From NCBI RefSeq assembly GCF_003994855.1, contig NZ_CP034142.1, forward strand, positions 744,001 through 808,000: a stretch of 64,000 nt of DNA, in the 5' to 3' direction. Below, in pieces: positions 8,946-17,496 of the stretch (positions within the stretch are counted from its first letter, which is position 1; each line of letters opens with the position of its first letter). The position numbers and the translations under genes were made by a program. The notes beneath the pieces were generated by a model, which saw nothing but the letters and a program-made list of their open reading frames with translations, had not been told where the DNA came from and did no database searches. Source of the DNA: Marinobacter sp. NP-4(2019) (GTDB lineage: Bacteria > Pseudomonadota > Gammaproteobacteria > Pseudomonadales > Oleiphilaceae).

Positions 8946-10004
8946 TTATTCCTGTATCTGGCCGGACTCACCGGCAAGGTGACGGGCCCGGTATTGCGCC
9001 GGAGCCATACCCGTCCAGCGTTTGAACGCACGGCTGAAGGCACTGAGTTCAGAAAAGCCCAGCAGGAAGGCAATTTCCCCCAGGGCGTATTGATCTGCAG
9101 CCACGTACCGCAAGGCTTTGTCCTTGCGGACCTGTTCTACCAGGTCATGAAAGCTCAGGCCTTCTTTTTTGAGTCGGCGGTAGAGGGTTTGCCGGCTCAT
9201 GTGACATTGCCTGGCGAGGGTGTCGGCGTCGATCTTCTCGGTCGACATCTGGCGTGAAATCAGGCGCCGTACCTTGCGACTGAACGTGCGACGGGTCTGT
9301 AGTCGTGCCAGCAGGGAGTTGACCTGCTGCAACACCGCTGAATACACATAGGGGTTGCGGTGGGGGATTGGATGGCTCAGATGGCGGCTGCTGAAGGCCA
9401 GCCGTGTGGTGGCGAAACCAAAGGCGACGGGGCCACCCAGCAACTGCTCGTATTCGCTGGCATAACTGGGGCTGGGGTGAGCAATCTCCGCCCATTCCGC
9501 CGTAATGTCGGGATGGATGAAATGGCGGGTACGGCAGAGTGCGGCAGCCAGGGTGCGATCCATATCCTGCCGGCAGTAATGGTCGGGACTGTCTGGCTGC
9601 CAGGTGAGAATCGCCAGTTCATCGGTCTGCTCGAAACTGAGGGTGACGGACTCGTTGATCAACCGGTGCAGTCGCACATACTGGGTAACGGCCTCCCCCA
9701 GGGTGTCACAGTTGAAAAAGACGTGGCCGACCAGACCCATGCGCTCCGGATCGACCACCTGCCCGGCATGGAGGCCGACGGCCGGGTCTCCGGTCACCTG
9801 TTCGGCATACTCCCAGAGCTGATAGTGGTTATCGGCGGGTACTCTCAGGTCCGGGTCCTGCAGAGCCTCCAGGGTCATGCCCGTGATCGCTTCAATCCGC
9901 GCCCGGTCCAATACCCCCCGACAATCGAGGTAGTGTACCAGGGCCAGGGTGCTGGAGGCGGCGACCAGCGGTGTCGCTGTTGTTTCAGCCGGAACTGCGT
10001 TCAC
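8946..10004 (-). CDS. AraC-family transcriptional regulator (OruR/arabinose-binding N-domain type)
   Basis: This 352-aa protein has an N-terminal Arabinose_bd-type ligand domain (about 20-205) and a C-terminal AraC/XylS double helix-turn-helix (about 245-340). Recognisable parts are DADTLARQCHMSRQTLYRRL and the second motif ALGEIAFLLGFSELSAFSRAFKRWTG. The subfamily includes OruR and similar Pseudomonas activators of catabolic genes. It is divergent from a 30-codon gene at 10156, and direct TGTC repeats lie in the shared intergenic region. It is followed by cls with 2 bp spacing. Confidence 0.9.
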   Translation of the reverse strand: MNAVPAETTATPLVAASSTLALVHYLDCRGVLDRARIEAITGMTLEALQDPDLRVPADNHYQLWEYAEQVTGDPAVGLHAGQVVDPERMGLVGHVFFNCDTLGEAVTQYVRLHRLINESVTLSFEQTDELAILTWQPDSPDHYCRQDMDRTLAAALCRTRHFIHPDITAEWAEIAHPSPSYASEYEQLLGGPVAFGFATTRLAFSSRHLSHPIPHRNPYVYSAVLQQVNSLLARLQTRRTFSRKVRRLISRQMSTEKIDADTLARQCHMSRQTLYRRLKKEGLSFHDLVEQVRKDKALRYVAADQYALGEIAFLLGFSELSAFSRAFKRWTGMAPAQYRARHLAGESGQIQE

Positions 10005-10031
10005 TGTAGTTCATTCCTTAACAGCTTTTCA

Positions 10032-10087
10032 TGTCCGCTGATACAAAATGTCAAGCGGATGGGACAGCCTGTCAACGATTTGTCATA
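10032..10087. promoter_or_regulatory. TGTC direct repeats, possible AraC-type operator
   Basis: Four copies of TGTC in the same orientation begin at 10032, 10049, 10070 and 10081. The last three read TGTCAAG, TGTCAAC and TGTCATA and are spaced 21 and 11 bp apart, on one face of the helix. AraC-family dimers bind direct repeats with such spacing; the Pseudomonas ArgR site also starts TGTC. The last copy lies within TTGTCA (10080-10085), usable as a -35 box for the downstream small gene. The operator role is inferred. Confidence 0.45.
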
Positions 10088-10155
10088 CCAACAACGATAG
10101 CATTAAGTCATCAGGTTGGAGCAATGGAACAGCCATTACTGAGGAGGAGTGTACT

Positions 10156-10248
10156 ATGGAACGCGAAATCTTCGTGCCCCATACCGAACGTGAACGCCAG
10201 AACTGCGAGGCGCTCGCTGAATACCTGAACAGCATCTTCTATTGCTGA
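10156..10248 (+). CDS. 30-aa peptide gene, divergent from AraC regulator
   Basis: The ATG at 10156 is preceded by a near-ideal ribosome site GAGGAGGAG (10141-10149). The peptide is 30 aa, highly charged (it begins MEREIFVPHTERER) and ends in a hydrophobic NSIFYC with a C-terminal cysteine; a second cysteine lies mid-chain. The stop TGA is followed after 31 bp by a textbook terminator. A strong ribosome site, short frame, stop and terminator together make a single-gene transcript, which supports a real gene despite its size. I do not recognise the family. It could be a regulatory peptide, a precursor peptide or a small enzyme-associated protein. Confidence 0.65.
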   Translation: MEREIFVPHTERERQNCEALAEYLNSIFYC

Positions 10249-10279
10249 ACAGGCACACCGTACGCTATTGACCTTTTAG

Positions 10280-10302
10280 CCGGGGAATTCCCCGGTTTTT
10301 TT
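10280..10302 (+). terminator. Rho-independent terminator after the small peptide gene
   Basis: The perfect palindrome CCGGGGAATTCCCCGG (6-bp GC stem plus AATT) at 10280-10295 is followed directly by seven T. It ends the transcript of the 30-aa gene and separates it from the esterase gene. Confidence 0.92.
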
Positions 10303-10407
10303 ATGCCTGCAGAAACCTGGGCAGGGTCACCGGCCTTGCTCCATTTCCCGGTGGTGGTAATGTATCCCGCTGACTTCAGAAACGAACCGATCCGGAGAGC
10401 AACGTTC

Positions 10408-11199
10408 ATGAGTGTTGAGCTGAACCATCGTATTACCGGCGAAGGCGCCCCCCTGATCATTTTGCATGGGCTGTTCGGGTCCATGGATAATCTGGGCGGT
10501 ATTGCCCGGCGCCTGCAGGACGAGTGGCAGGTACATGCCCTGGATCAGCGTAACCATGGCAACTCCCCTCATACCGACACCATGGATTACCCGGCAATGG
10601 CGGAGGACGTGATTGCCTATATGGACGCCCAGGGGTTGGAGAAGGCCGCCATCCTTGGCCACTCCATGGGTGGCAAAACCGCCATGCAGGTGGCGCTGTC
10701 GGCGCCGGAGCGGGTGGACAGGGTGATCGTGGCGGACATCGCTCCTGTGGCCTATAAGCCCCGCCACGATGCCATTCTGGAGGGACTTACCTCCCTTGAC
10801 CTGACCGCCGTCAAAACCCGCCAGGATGCAGACAGTCAGCTGGCGGAGTATGTTGAGATGCCCCAGGTACGGCAGTTCCTGCTGAAGAATCTGGTGCGGG
10901 TGCCCGAAGGGGAGCCGGAAGCGGGAGGTGGCCTGTATCGCTGGCGCCTGAACCTGACGGTTATTGAAGCCTGTTATCCGAATCTGGCGCTGGCTCCTGA
11001 AGGCGACGGCCCCTTTAACGGACCGGTTCTGTTCCTCAAGGGAGAGGATTCTGCCTATATCCAGGACAAGCACTGGGACGAGATCCGTCGTTTGTTTCCT
11101 GCCGCGGAACTTCAAATCATCGAAGGCGCCGGGCACTGGTTGCATGCGGAGAAAACGGACGCATTCGAGGCTATGTGTCGCCGCTTCCTGAAACAGTGA
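10408..11199 (+). CDS. alpha/beta-hydrolase, YbfF-type esterase
   Basis: I chose the ATG at 10408 because GGAGAG (10393-10398) sits at good spacing and the protein then begins MSVELNHRITGEGAPLIILHG, as family members do. Extending further upstream would run into the terminator. The 263-aa protein shows the nucleophile elbow GHSMGGK (Ser in G-x-S-x-G), the oxyanion motif HGLFGS, and a C-terminal GAGHWLHAEKT carrying the catalytic His. This matches the YbfF family of short-chain acyl-CoA or ester hydrolases. The natural substrate is unknown. It is cytosolic, with no signal peptide. Confidence 0.88.
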   Translation: MSVELNHRITGEGAPLIILHGLFGSMDNLGGIARRLQDEWQVHALDQRNHGNSPHTDTMDYPAMAEDVIAYMDAQGLEKAAILGHSMGGKTAMQVALSAPERVDRVIVADIAPVAYKPRHDAILEGLTSLDLTAVKTRQDADSQLAEYVEMPQVRQFLLKNLVRVPEGEPEAGGGLYRWRLNLTVIEACYPNLALAPEGDGPFNGPVLFLKGEDSAYIQDKHWDEIRRLFPAAELQIIEGAGHWLHAEKTDAFEAMCRRFLKQ

Positions 11200-11281
11200 G
11201 TCCGGCCCGGGCAGCGGTGTAGCCGTGCCCGCGTCTCTGCTAAGGTTACGTCATTGTTTCTGAATGGGACGGATGTCTGTT

Positions 11282-12370
11282 ATGAAGTGGCTATTGGGGC
11301 TGTTGCTGGTCGTGTTTGTGTTGCTGGGGGGCTTTTTGCTGTCGCCGTCTCCCGTTGACAGCAAGGCCTGGAAAGCGCCCGCACCACCGGCCATGACTGG
11401 CAAGCTCGCTCCCAATGAGCTGTTGCGACTGTCCGATCTGCTCGCCCGAGGCCAGGTATACGGACCGGAAGATACCACTGTGGACGCCAACGGTGTGTTG
11501 TACACCGGTACCCAGGACGGCAAGATTGTCCGGGTCTGGCCGGATGGTCGGGTCGAGGCGTGGCTGGAAACTGGTGGTCGCCCCCTCGGACTGGTGTTCG
11601 ATGACAAAGGAAACCTGATCGTGGCGGATGCCTGGGAAGGCCTGTTGTCGATCGCCCCTGACAAGTCTATCACCCTGCTGTCACGGGAATCGGAGGGGCT
11701 ACCGTTCCGGTTTACCGATGATGTGGATATCGCTCCGGATGGCCGCATCTATTTCACCGACGCCAGTTCCCGTTTCGAGCAACCGGACTATGTACTGGAT
11801 TTGCTGGAGATGCGTCCCCATGGTCGTCTGCTTCGTTATGACCCTCATACCGGGAAAACGGAAACCCTGTTGGGAAACCTGTACTTCGCTAACGGCGTGG
11901 CGGTGTCCCCCAAAGGGGATTATGTGCTGGTCAACGAAACCTGGAAATACCGTATCCTGAAATACTGGATCAGTGGTCCCAAGGTAGGTCAGGCCGAGGT
12001 TTTTGCAGATAACCTGCCGGGCTTCCCCGACAATCTTGCCGTGGATCACGCCGGGCGATACTGGGTGGCATTTCCGACACTCCGCAATCCCCAGGTGGAT
12101 TCCATGCATCGTCAGCCCTGGCTGAAAGACCTGGTGGCCAAACTGCCGGAAAGCTTCCACCCCAAACCTCAGGAGTATGGGCTGGCGCTGGCCTTCGACG
12201 CCGACGGTGAGGTGATTGTCAGTCTGCACGATACACGGGGAACCCATCTGCAGGAAATCACTTCGGTTAACCCTCACGGCGGCAACCTATACTTTGGTTC
12301 ACTTCACAACGACCGCATTGGCCGACTACCGTTGCGGGCCATTCCAGGTTTGGGAGAACGGGAGCAATGA
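11282..12370 (+). CDS. SMP-30/strictosidine-synthase-like six-bladed propeller protein
   Basis: Start 11282 gives MKWLLGLLLVVFVLLGGFLL, a membrane anchor or uncleaved signal. In-frame ATGs at 11264 and 11273 have no better ribosome site. The ~360-aa protein is built from beta-propeller repeats (GPEDTTVDANGVLYTGTQDGKIVRV, in parts; GRIYFTDASSRFEQPDY; GNLYFGSLHNDRIGRLPL). The phrase FTDASSRF is typical of strictosidine-synthase-like/SMP-30 proteins, which in bacteria are lactonases or esterases of unknown substrate. The stop overlaps the next start (ATGA at 12367), showing translational coupling to the thioesterase. Confidence 0.82.
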   Translation: MKWLLGLLLVVFVLLGGFLLSPSPVDSKAWKAPAPPAMTGKLAPNELLRLSDLLARGQVYGPEDTTVDANGVLYTGTQDGKIVRVWPDGRVEAWLETGGRPLGLVFDDKGNLIVADAWEGLLSIAPDKSITLLSRESEGLPFRFTDDVDIAPDGRIYFTDASSRFEQPDYVLDLLEMRPHGRLLRYDPHTGKTETLLGNLYFANGVAVSPKGDYVLVNETWKYRILKYWISGPKVGQAEVFADNLPGFPDNLAVDHAGRYWVAFPTLRNPQVDSMHRQPWLKDLVAKLPESFHPKPQEYGLALAFDADGEVIVSLHDTRGTHLQEITSVNPHGGNLYFGSLHNDRIGRLPLRAIPGLGEREQ

Positions 12371-12843
12371 CCGACAATGACCAACTGATTGAGTGGGATC
12401 TGCCGTCCCCCTTCACCATGGACATCCTGGTAAAGGATGAAGACACCGATCGCCTCGGTCATGCTAATAACGTGGTTTATATCCGCTGGCTGGAAGACGT
12501 CAGTTGGGCGCACATTGAAAGTCTGGGCATGACCTGGGAGCTGCATGAGGCCACCGGAAAAGCCATGGCCATTACCCGTACCGAGATCGATTACCTGGCG
12601 TCGGCCAATGCCGGGGATCGCCTGGTTCTGGGAACCTGGCTGACGGGATACGATGGCCGTTTTCGGTCCTCTCGCCAGTTCCAGTTGGTGCGTGTTGCCG
12701 ACGGCAAGACTCTGGTGCGGGCGATGTCCACCCATGCCTGCGTAGACATGAAATCCCAGCGTCCCTCCCGGGCTCCGAAAGAGTTTGCCGAGATACTTGG
12801 CAGTGCCGTGGTGGCTGGCGGCAAGGGTCTGATGCTGGATTGA
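12367..12843 (+). CDS. acyl-CoA thioesterase, 4HBT hotdog family
   Basis: The 158-aa protein has a single hotdog domain with DTDRLGHANNVVYIRWLEDVSW, the active-site helix of the YbgC/FadM-type 4-hydroxybenzoyl-CoA thioesterase group. The Asp-x-x-x-x-x-His-x-Asn arrangement is intact. It starts inside the stop of the propeller gene (4-bp overlap), so both are made together. Acyl-CoA specificity cannot be read from the sequence. Confidence 0.87.
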   Translation: MTDNDQLIEWDLPSPFTMDILVKDEDTDRLGHANNVVYIRWLEDVSWAHIESLGMTWELHEATGKAMAITRTEIDYLASANAGDRLVLGTWLTGYDGRFRSSRQFQLVRVADGKTLVRAMSTHACVDMKSQRPSRAPKEFAEILGSAVVAGGKGLMLD

Positions 12844-12918
12844 GTCACCTTGCGCGCCAACTTCTGCTAGTCTGAACGAAAGCCCGTTTACCGTTACCAC
12901 TGTTGTTCGGAGAGCCTC

Positions 12919-13902
12919 ATGGAAAACGCCGTTGATCAGAATGCTGAATCCTCCATGTGCCATGTGATCTACGATCGCTTTGGTGAGCGTGATGTGTTGC
13001 AGGTGGTCACCTCAAAGGTTCCCGCCCCCGACCGGGGGCAGGTGCTGATCCGTGTCCATGGCGCCGGCCTTAATCCTATTGACTGGAAAACCCGCAAGGG
13101 CCTGGGGTTCGCTGCCCGCCAGATTGAAGATTCGTTGCCCTGGACGCCGGGCTACGACGTAGCCGGTGAAGTGGTTGCTGTGGCGGACGACGTGACGACC
13201 CTGGCACCGGGGGACCGGGTTATGGGCATGATCGGTTTCCCGGCAACAGGGGGCGGTTATGCGGAATATGCCCTGGCCGCGGCAGACGAGTTGGCCATTG
13301 TCCCGGAAGAGCTTGACCTGGTGACCGCCGGTGCTTTGCCGTTGGCAGCACTGACAGCATGGCAGGCCTTGTTCGAAGTGGCCAAGCTGGAATCCGGCCA
13401 GAAGATCCTGATTCATGCCGGTGCCGGGGGTGTCGGACATTTCGCCGTCCAGTTTGCCCTGGAACGGGGTGCCCATGTGGTGGCCACCGCCTCGGCCGGA
13501 AACCGTGATTTCCTGGCGGAACTGGGTGTGCACGAGGTGATTGATTATCGCACCACGGATGTTGCCGAGGAATGTTACGGCCTGGATGTGGTGCTGGACC
13601 TGGTCGGCGGTGAGGCCGGCAAGCGTTCCCTGCACACCCTGGGTGAGCACGGCGTGCTGGTGACCATTCCCACGGTCACCGCGGACGAGATCATCAGCGC
13701 TGCTGAAGAGCTGGGGCTGAAAGCCCATGGCATGACCGTGCGCCCGGATGTGTTTCACCTGGATGAAATTGCGGAACTGATCGAGGACGGTGACGTCAAG
13801 GTCCATATCGATCAGGCTTTTCCGCTGGCGCAGGTGGCCGACGCCCACGAACTGCTCGAGGGCGGCCACGTGCGTGGCAAGCTGGTGCTTGATTGCCGCT
13901 GA
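12919..13902 (+). CDS. zinc-independent NADPH:quinone reductase / MDR alcohol dehydrogenase family
   Basis: This 327-aa protein is a medium-chain dehydrogenase with an N-terminal GroES-like domain (PDRGQVLIRVHGAGLNPIDW, in parts) and a Rossmann domain carrying GAGGVGHFAVQFA. It lacks the zinc-ligand cysteines and histidines of true alcohol dehydrogenases, like quinone oxidoreductases and zeta-crystallins. NADPH preference is usual for the group. It is convergent with the antiporter gene, the stops only 3 bp apart. Confidence 0.88.
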   Translation: MENAVDQNAESSMCHVIYDRFGERDVLQVVTSKVPAPDRGQVLIRVHGAGLNPIDWKTRKGLGFAARQIEDSLPWTPGYDVAGEVVAVADDVTTLAPGDRVMGMIGFPATGGGYAEYALAAADELAIVPEELDLVTAGALPLAALTAWQALFEVAKLESGQKILIHAGAGGVGHFAVQFALERGAHVVATASAGNRDFLAELGVHEVIDYRTTDVAEECYGLDVVLDLVGGEAGKRSLHTLGEHGVLVTIPTVTADEIISAAEELGLKAHGMTVRPDVFHLDEIAELIEDGDVKVHIDQAFPLAQVADAHELLEGGHVRGKLVLDCR

Positions 13903-13905
13903 TGT

Positions 13906-15777
13906 TTAATCCCGGGCGGTGACTCCGTCCGGTAGCTCACCCTCAGCTTGCTCTGCCCGTTCTTCCCTTTCCTTGCGCTCTTTCGGAGCCTGGGGCGGCA
14001 CCAGGCTGACCAGAATCCAGTCATTTTCCGGCTTGAGAAGCTCCATATCCAGTACTGGCGACACGCGGCCCCTGCTGTCAAAAGTGAACAGCACCAGCGC
14101 CTGGTGATGATACTTCTCCCGGAAGTCCTCGTAGCTGAACTCATCACTGAGCTGGGTGGTTTTGACGGTGTAACCCTGACTGGCCAGGCTCGCGAGCTTG
14201 GCGTAGCTGACGCCATCAAACAGGCCCCGGGTCATCTGGATCTTTTCGGCGGTCTGGTGCCGGGCTTTCTGCTCGGGATCGCCTTCTGCCAGGGTGAACA
14301 CGGAGTCTTTTCCGAACCAGTCCAGGAAATGGTAGGTGGCCAATGAGTTCATGTGCTTGTAGGGAGAAATGACCAGCAGGTTGCCAATGCCGGTCAGATC
14401 CAGGTGGGTGGCGGCATGCTCGGAGACCGGATTGCCGAAATACACCGGGAGGTTATCCATGCGCGCCTGCCGGATGTTTTCCCAGTTGGTGTCGGCCAGT
14501 GTCACCGGTACTTCGTACTTCTTCAGGGCAACTGCGATCATCCGGGCAACCGGGTTGGCCCCCAGAATCAGGAAGCCGAACTCGGCCGGCTCGGCGACCT
14601 TCAGCAGTTTTGCCAGCGGCCGGGCAGTCAGGCTCTGGAGTGTAACGGTGGCGATGATCAGCATGAAGATCAACGGTACCAGGGTGCCGGCACTCTCGTA
14701 ACCGAGTTTCTGCAACTGGAAAGCAAACAGCGCGGAAACCGCCGCCGCGACAATGCCCCGGGGGGCAATCCAGCTCAGGAACAACTTGTCCCGCCAGTTG
14801 AGGCTGGTACCAATCGCTGACAGAAAGATGCTCACCGGTCGTGCCACCAGCATCAGCACCGCCAACACTGCGACCAGCCCCCAGCCCAGTTCGGCAATGG
14901 CGGAGAATTCCACCCGCGCCGCCAGGATGATAAACAGGGCCGAGATCAGCAGCACACTGAGGGATTCCTTGAACTCGAGGATGCTGTCGATAGGCACCTG
15001 CTTCATGTTCGCCATCCAGATACCCATGATGGTGACCGTCAGTAGCCCTGACTCATGGGCCATCTCGTTGGAAAGGGCGTACACGCCAAGCATGAAGGTC
15101 AGCGTGCCGGCGTTATGCAGGTACTGGGGGATCAGGTGCTTTCTCAGCGCCAGACCGTTCAGGTAGCCCGCGACCGCGCCAATCAGGAAGCCCACCGCCA
15201 GGGTCTTGCCAAAGATGTACAGAGAGTGCCCGAACACATTGCCCTGGCCCCAGGACACAATGCCCTCGAACACCAGAACCGCTAGCAGTGCGCCCACCGG
15301 GTCAATAATGATGCCTTCCCAGCGCAGGATGTTGGCCAGCTTGGCATCCGGTCGCACGGATCTCAGGAGTGGGGCGATCACCGTGGGGCCGGTGACGATG
15401 GAGATGGCACCGAAGAGCAGGGCGACCTCCCAGGACACCTCCAGTAGCCAGCGTGCTGACAGGGTGCCAATGATACAGGTGACAATGGAGCCCACCGGAA
15501 TCAGGTTGCGCACCATTTTGCCGTGGCCGCGGATTTCTTCGTAACGCAGGGTCAGGCTGCCCTCGAAGAGAATAATGGCAACCGACAGGGAAATGAGTGG
15601 GAACAGCAGGTCGCCAAACACCACTTCCGGTGCCAGGAATCCCAGCCCTGGACCAGCAGCAATACCGCCGGCCAACAGGAACAGAATGGCGGGCATTCGG
15701 ACGCGCCAGGCGAGCCACTGACAAAACAGGGAAAGAACGCCGATACTTGCGAGAAGCAGAACAGTGCTTACGGGCAT
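13906..15777 (-). CDS. Na+(K+)/H+ antiporter, CPA1 family with TrkA-N-like C-terminal domain
   Basis: The 623-aa protein begins with 12-13 predicted membrane spans (1-390). The region FEGSLTLRYEE and the conserved core TGPTVIAPLLRS then WEGIIIDPVGALLAVLVFEG belong to cation:proton antiporters and carry the ion-binding acidic residues. A soluble part (about 400-600) starts FGFLILGANPVARMIAVAL, resembling a TrkA-N/RCK nucleotide-binding fold. A charged tail (KERKEREERAEQAEGEL) ends it. Such proteins keep pH and Na+/K+ balance at the inner membrane, fitting a marine host. Which ion is exchanged cannot be said. Confidence 0.9.
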   Translation of the reverse strand: MPVSTVLLLASIGVLSLFCQWLAWRVRMPAILFLLAGGIAAGPGLGFLAPEVVFGDLLFPLISLSVAIILFEGSLTLRYEEIRGHGKMVRNLIPVGSIVTCIIGTLSARWLLEVSWEVALLFGAISIVTGPTVIAPLLRSVRPDAKLANILRWEGIIIDPVGALLAVLVFEGIVSWGQGNVFGHSLYIFGKTLAVGFLIGAVAGYLNGLALRKHLIPQYLHNAGTLTFMLGVYALSNEMAHESGLLTVTIMGIWMANMKQVPIDSILEFKESLSVLLISALFIILAARVEFSAIAELGWGLVAVLAVLMLVARPVSIFLSAIGTSLNWRDKLFLSWIAPRGIVAAAVSALFAFQLQKLGYESAGTLVPLIFMLIIATVTLQSLTARPLAKLLKVAEPAEFGFLILGANPVARMIAVALKKYEVPVTLADTNWENIRQARMDNLPVYFGNPVSEHAATHLDLTGIGNLLVISPYKHMNSLATYHFLDWFGKDSVFTLAEGDPEQKARHQTAEKIQMTRGLFDGVSYAKLASLASQGYTVKTTQLSDEFSYEDFREKYHHQALVLFTFDSRGRVSPVLDMELLKPENDWILVSLVPPQAPKERKEREERAEQAEGELPDGVTARD

Positions 15778-15798
15778 AATGACTTCAGGTCCGTTGAG

Positions 15799-16590
15799 TT
15801 ATGGGTTGGCGCGTCGTGCGATCCGGTTCAGCAGCCGCGAGGCCGCAAAAAAGCCAAAGCTGGCAGTGACCGGGCTGGCTGCCCCGAAGCCCGAAGCACA
15901 GTCCAGTCGGACCGGTCCCTCGTTCGCGGGCTTCTGCAGGCAAACCTCACCATCACCGGCAGGATACGTCAGCTGCTCCAGTGAGTACACGGCTTCGATG
16001 CCGAAGCGGCGCTTGGGGTTGCGGGAAAAACCGTATTCCCGGCGCAACATGTTACGAACCTTGGCCAGCAATGGATCCTGGGTGGTCTTGCTGAGGTCGG
16101 CAACCCGGATCTGGGTCGGGTCCATCTGGCCGCCGGCACCACCGGCACAGACCACAGGAACCTTGCGCCGCTGACAGAAAGCAATCAGTGCCGCCTTGGC
16201 CTTGACGCTGTCGATGGCATCCACCACGCCGGTAATCTCCGGGGTGATCAGATCACCGACATTCTTGAGGGTCAGGAAACCGAAATGTACGCGAATGTCT
16301 GCCTGGGGGTTGATCGCTCTCAGCCTTGCGGCCATGGCATCGGTCTTGGTGTAGCCGTATTGGCCCTCCAGGGCATGAAGCTGTCGATTGGTGTTGGACA
16401 CGCAGATATCGTCCATGTCGATCAGGGTAATGGCGCCGACGCCTGAACGAGCCAGGGCTTCCGCCGCCCATGAGCCCACGCCGCCCAGACCGACGATGGC
16501 GATATGCGATTGGCGAAACGCTTCCAGGGCGCGACGGCCATACAGGCGTTCAATCCCGCCAAAGCGGAAACCGTAGTCGTCAGGGGTCAT
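15799..16590 (-). CDS. tcdA: tRNA threonylcarbamoyladenosine dehydratase (TcdA/CsdL)
   Basis: The 263-aa protein is an E1/ThiF-like adenylating enzyme. The start RFGGIERLYGRRALEAF, the nucleotide loop VGLGGVGSWAAEALARSG, the Asp-Met-Asp-Asp-Ile segment and NTNRQLHAL are typical of TcdA (YgdL). It converts t6A37 in tRNA to its cyclic form ct6A using ATP. A C-terminal hydrophobic stretch (ASPVTASFGFFAASRLLNRI) matches the membrane-associating tail of this family. It is read alone on the minus strand, downstream of a terminator at 16650-16674. Confidence 0.92.
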   Translation of the reverse strand: MTPDDYGFRFGGIERLYGRRALEAFRQSHIAIVGLGGVGSWAAEALARSGVGAITLIDMDDICVSNTNRQLHALEGQYGYTKTDAMAARLRAINPQADIRVHFGFLTLKNVGDLITPEITGVVDAIDSVKAKAALIAFCQRRKVPVVCAGGAGGQMDPTQIRVADLSKTTQDPLLAKVRNMLRREYGFSRNPKRRFGIEAVYSLEQLTYPAGDGEVCLQKPANEGPVRLDCASGFGAASPVTASFGFFAASRLLNRIARRANP

Positions 16591-16649
16591 GGGAAGAAGT
16601 CTCCGGTGATATCAGGGACGGAGATTGTAACGCAAGCAGCGGGAGGCAT

Positions 16650-16674
16650 AAAAAAAAGCCACGCGGGGCGTGGC
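16650..16674 (-). terminator. Rho-independent terminator of the ECF sigma/ChrR operon
   Basis: On the minus strand GCCACGC pairs with GCGTGGC across a CCC loop (16658-16674), followed by a run of eight T (plus-strand A run 16650-16657). It lies 180 bp after the anti-sigma gene and before tcdA, so it ends the sigma operon. Confidence 0.85.
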
Positions 16675-16686
16675 TTACAAGCAAGT

Positions 16687-16710
16687 ATTCAACTCAACGG
16701 GGAGTTGAAT
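16687..16710. repeat. hairpin in the 3' region of the chrR transcript
   Basis: ATTCAACTC (16687-16695) and GAGTTGAAT (16702-16710) form a perfect 9-bp stem with a 6-nt loop. It sits just upstream of the terminator as read on the minus strand, so it would be a second stem in the same 3' UTR. It may protect the mRNA end. The rest of the gap 16591-16854 holds nothing else I can identify. Confidence 0.6.
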
Positions 16711-16854
16711 CGGACTAGTTCAGAGACACTAATCAACCCGCTTAGTATCCATCCTGGGGCAGTTTTTCTGAAGGTCACATGCTGACAACTGTCGGTCATT
16801 TCCGGCCATTGCAGGCTGGTCGGGTCGGTTTCGTGGTTTATCGATGCCGGGGGG

Positions 16855-17496
16855 CTATCGAATGAAGGGGTTTAGCAGTCGTGTGAAGGTACCGGTCAGT
16901 TTTACCGGAGCGCTCAGAATCGACAGGGTAATGCAGTCCTCGCAGCCGACGGCCACCGGCTTGTGTTCGTCCTGTTCATTGAGGACCACAAAATCCCACT
17001 GGTTGAAGACCCCTTTCTGGTCGGCGAACGCACCCTGCAGGACGATGGTGGTTTCTTCACCCCTGTGGGTGTGAGCGGGTGCTTTGCCTCCCGCCGCCAG
17101 TTTCTGCAGGACGACCTGCTCGTGCTGGCCCGGGAAGCGTTCAGAGATGTCCAGTACACTGACGTCACCCAGTTGACGTTTCCAGGGCAGGTTGTTGAGA
17201 TCGTCTCCCAGCAGTTTCTGTAGCGGATTTGTCCTGACACTGACCCGGGTCATGACTTCGTTTTCATCGCTGTCACTGTCGATGCGAGCCAGGATACTGT
17301 CGAACATGCTGTCGCTCACATCGGCCCGGGGGTGGTGCTCCATCATGACAGCGCCCAGGCTGTCCAGGGTGTCGACCCGGCTTTGGCAGTGCGGGCACTG
17401 ATCCAGATGCAGCCGTATGCACAGGGCATGGGGCTCGGTCAGGTTGCCGGCGCTGTATTCCATCAGCGTCAGGCTGTCGGGATGGTGCCGTGTCAT
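16855..17496 (-). CDS. chrR: ChrR-type zinc-binding anti-sigma factor with cupin domain
   Basis: The 213-aa protein has an N-terminal anti-sigma domain with zinc ligands: His4/His5 near the start, then H30-x3-C34-x2-C37 in LHLDQCPHCQSR. A C-terminal cupin follows (about 115-205) with AHTHRGEETTIVLQG metal ligands. In Rhodobacter, ChrR holds its ECF sigma factor and releases it on singlet oxygen or organic peroxide. The gene starts inside the stop of the sigma gene (4-bp overlap), the classic sigma/anti-sigma pair. Confidence 0.9.
   Translation of the reverse strand: MTRHHPDSLTLMEYSAGNLTEPHALCIRLHLDQCPHCQSRVDTLDSLGAVMMEHHPRADVSDSMFDSILARIDSDSDENEVMTRVSVRTNPLQKLLGDDLNNLPWKRQLGDVSVLDISERFPGQHEQVVLQKLAAGGKAPAHTHRGEETTIVLQGAFADQKGVFNQWDFVVLNEQDEHKPVAVGCEDCITLSILSAPVKLTGTFTRLLNPFIR

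Noticed and set aside
10303..10407. Extended start of the esterase at 10303
   Set aside because: It begins inside the tail of the terminator at 10280-10302; the ATG at 10408 has a ribosome site and fits the family.
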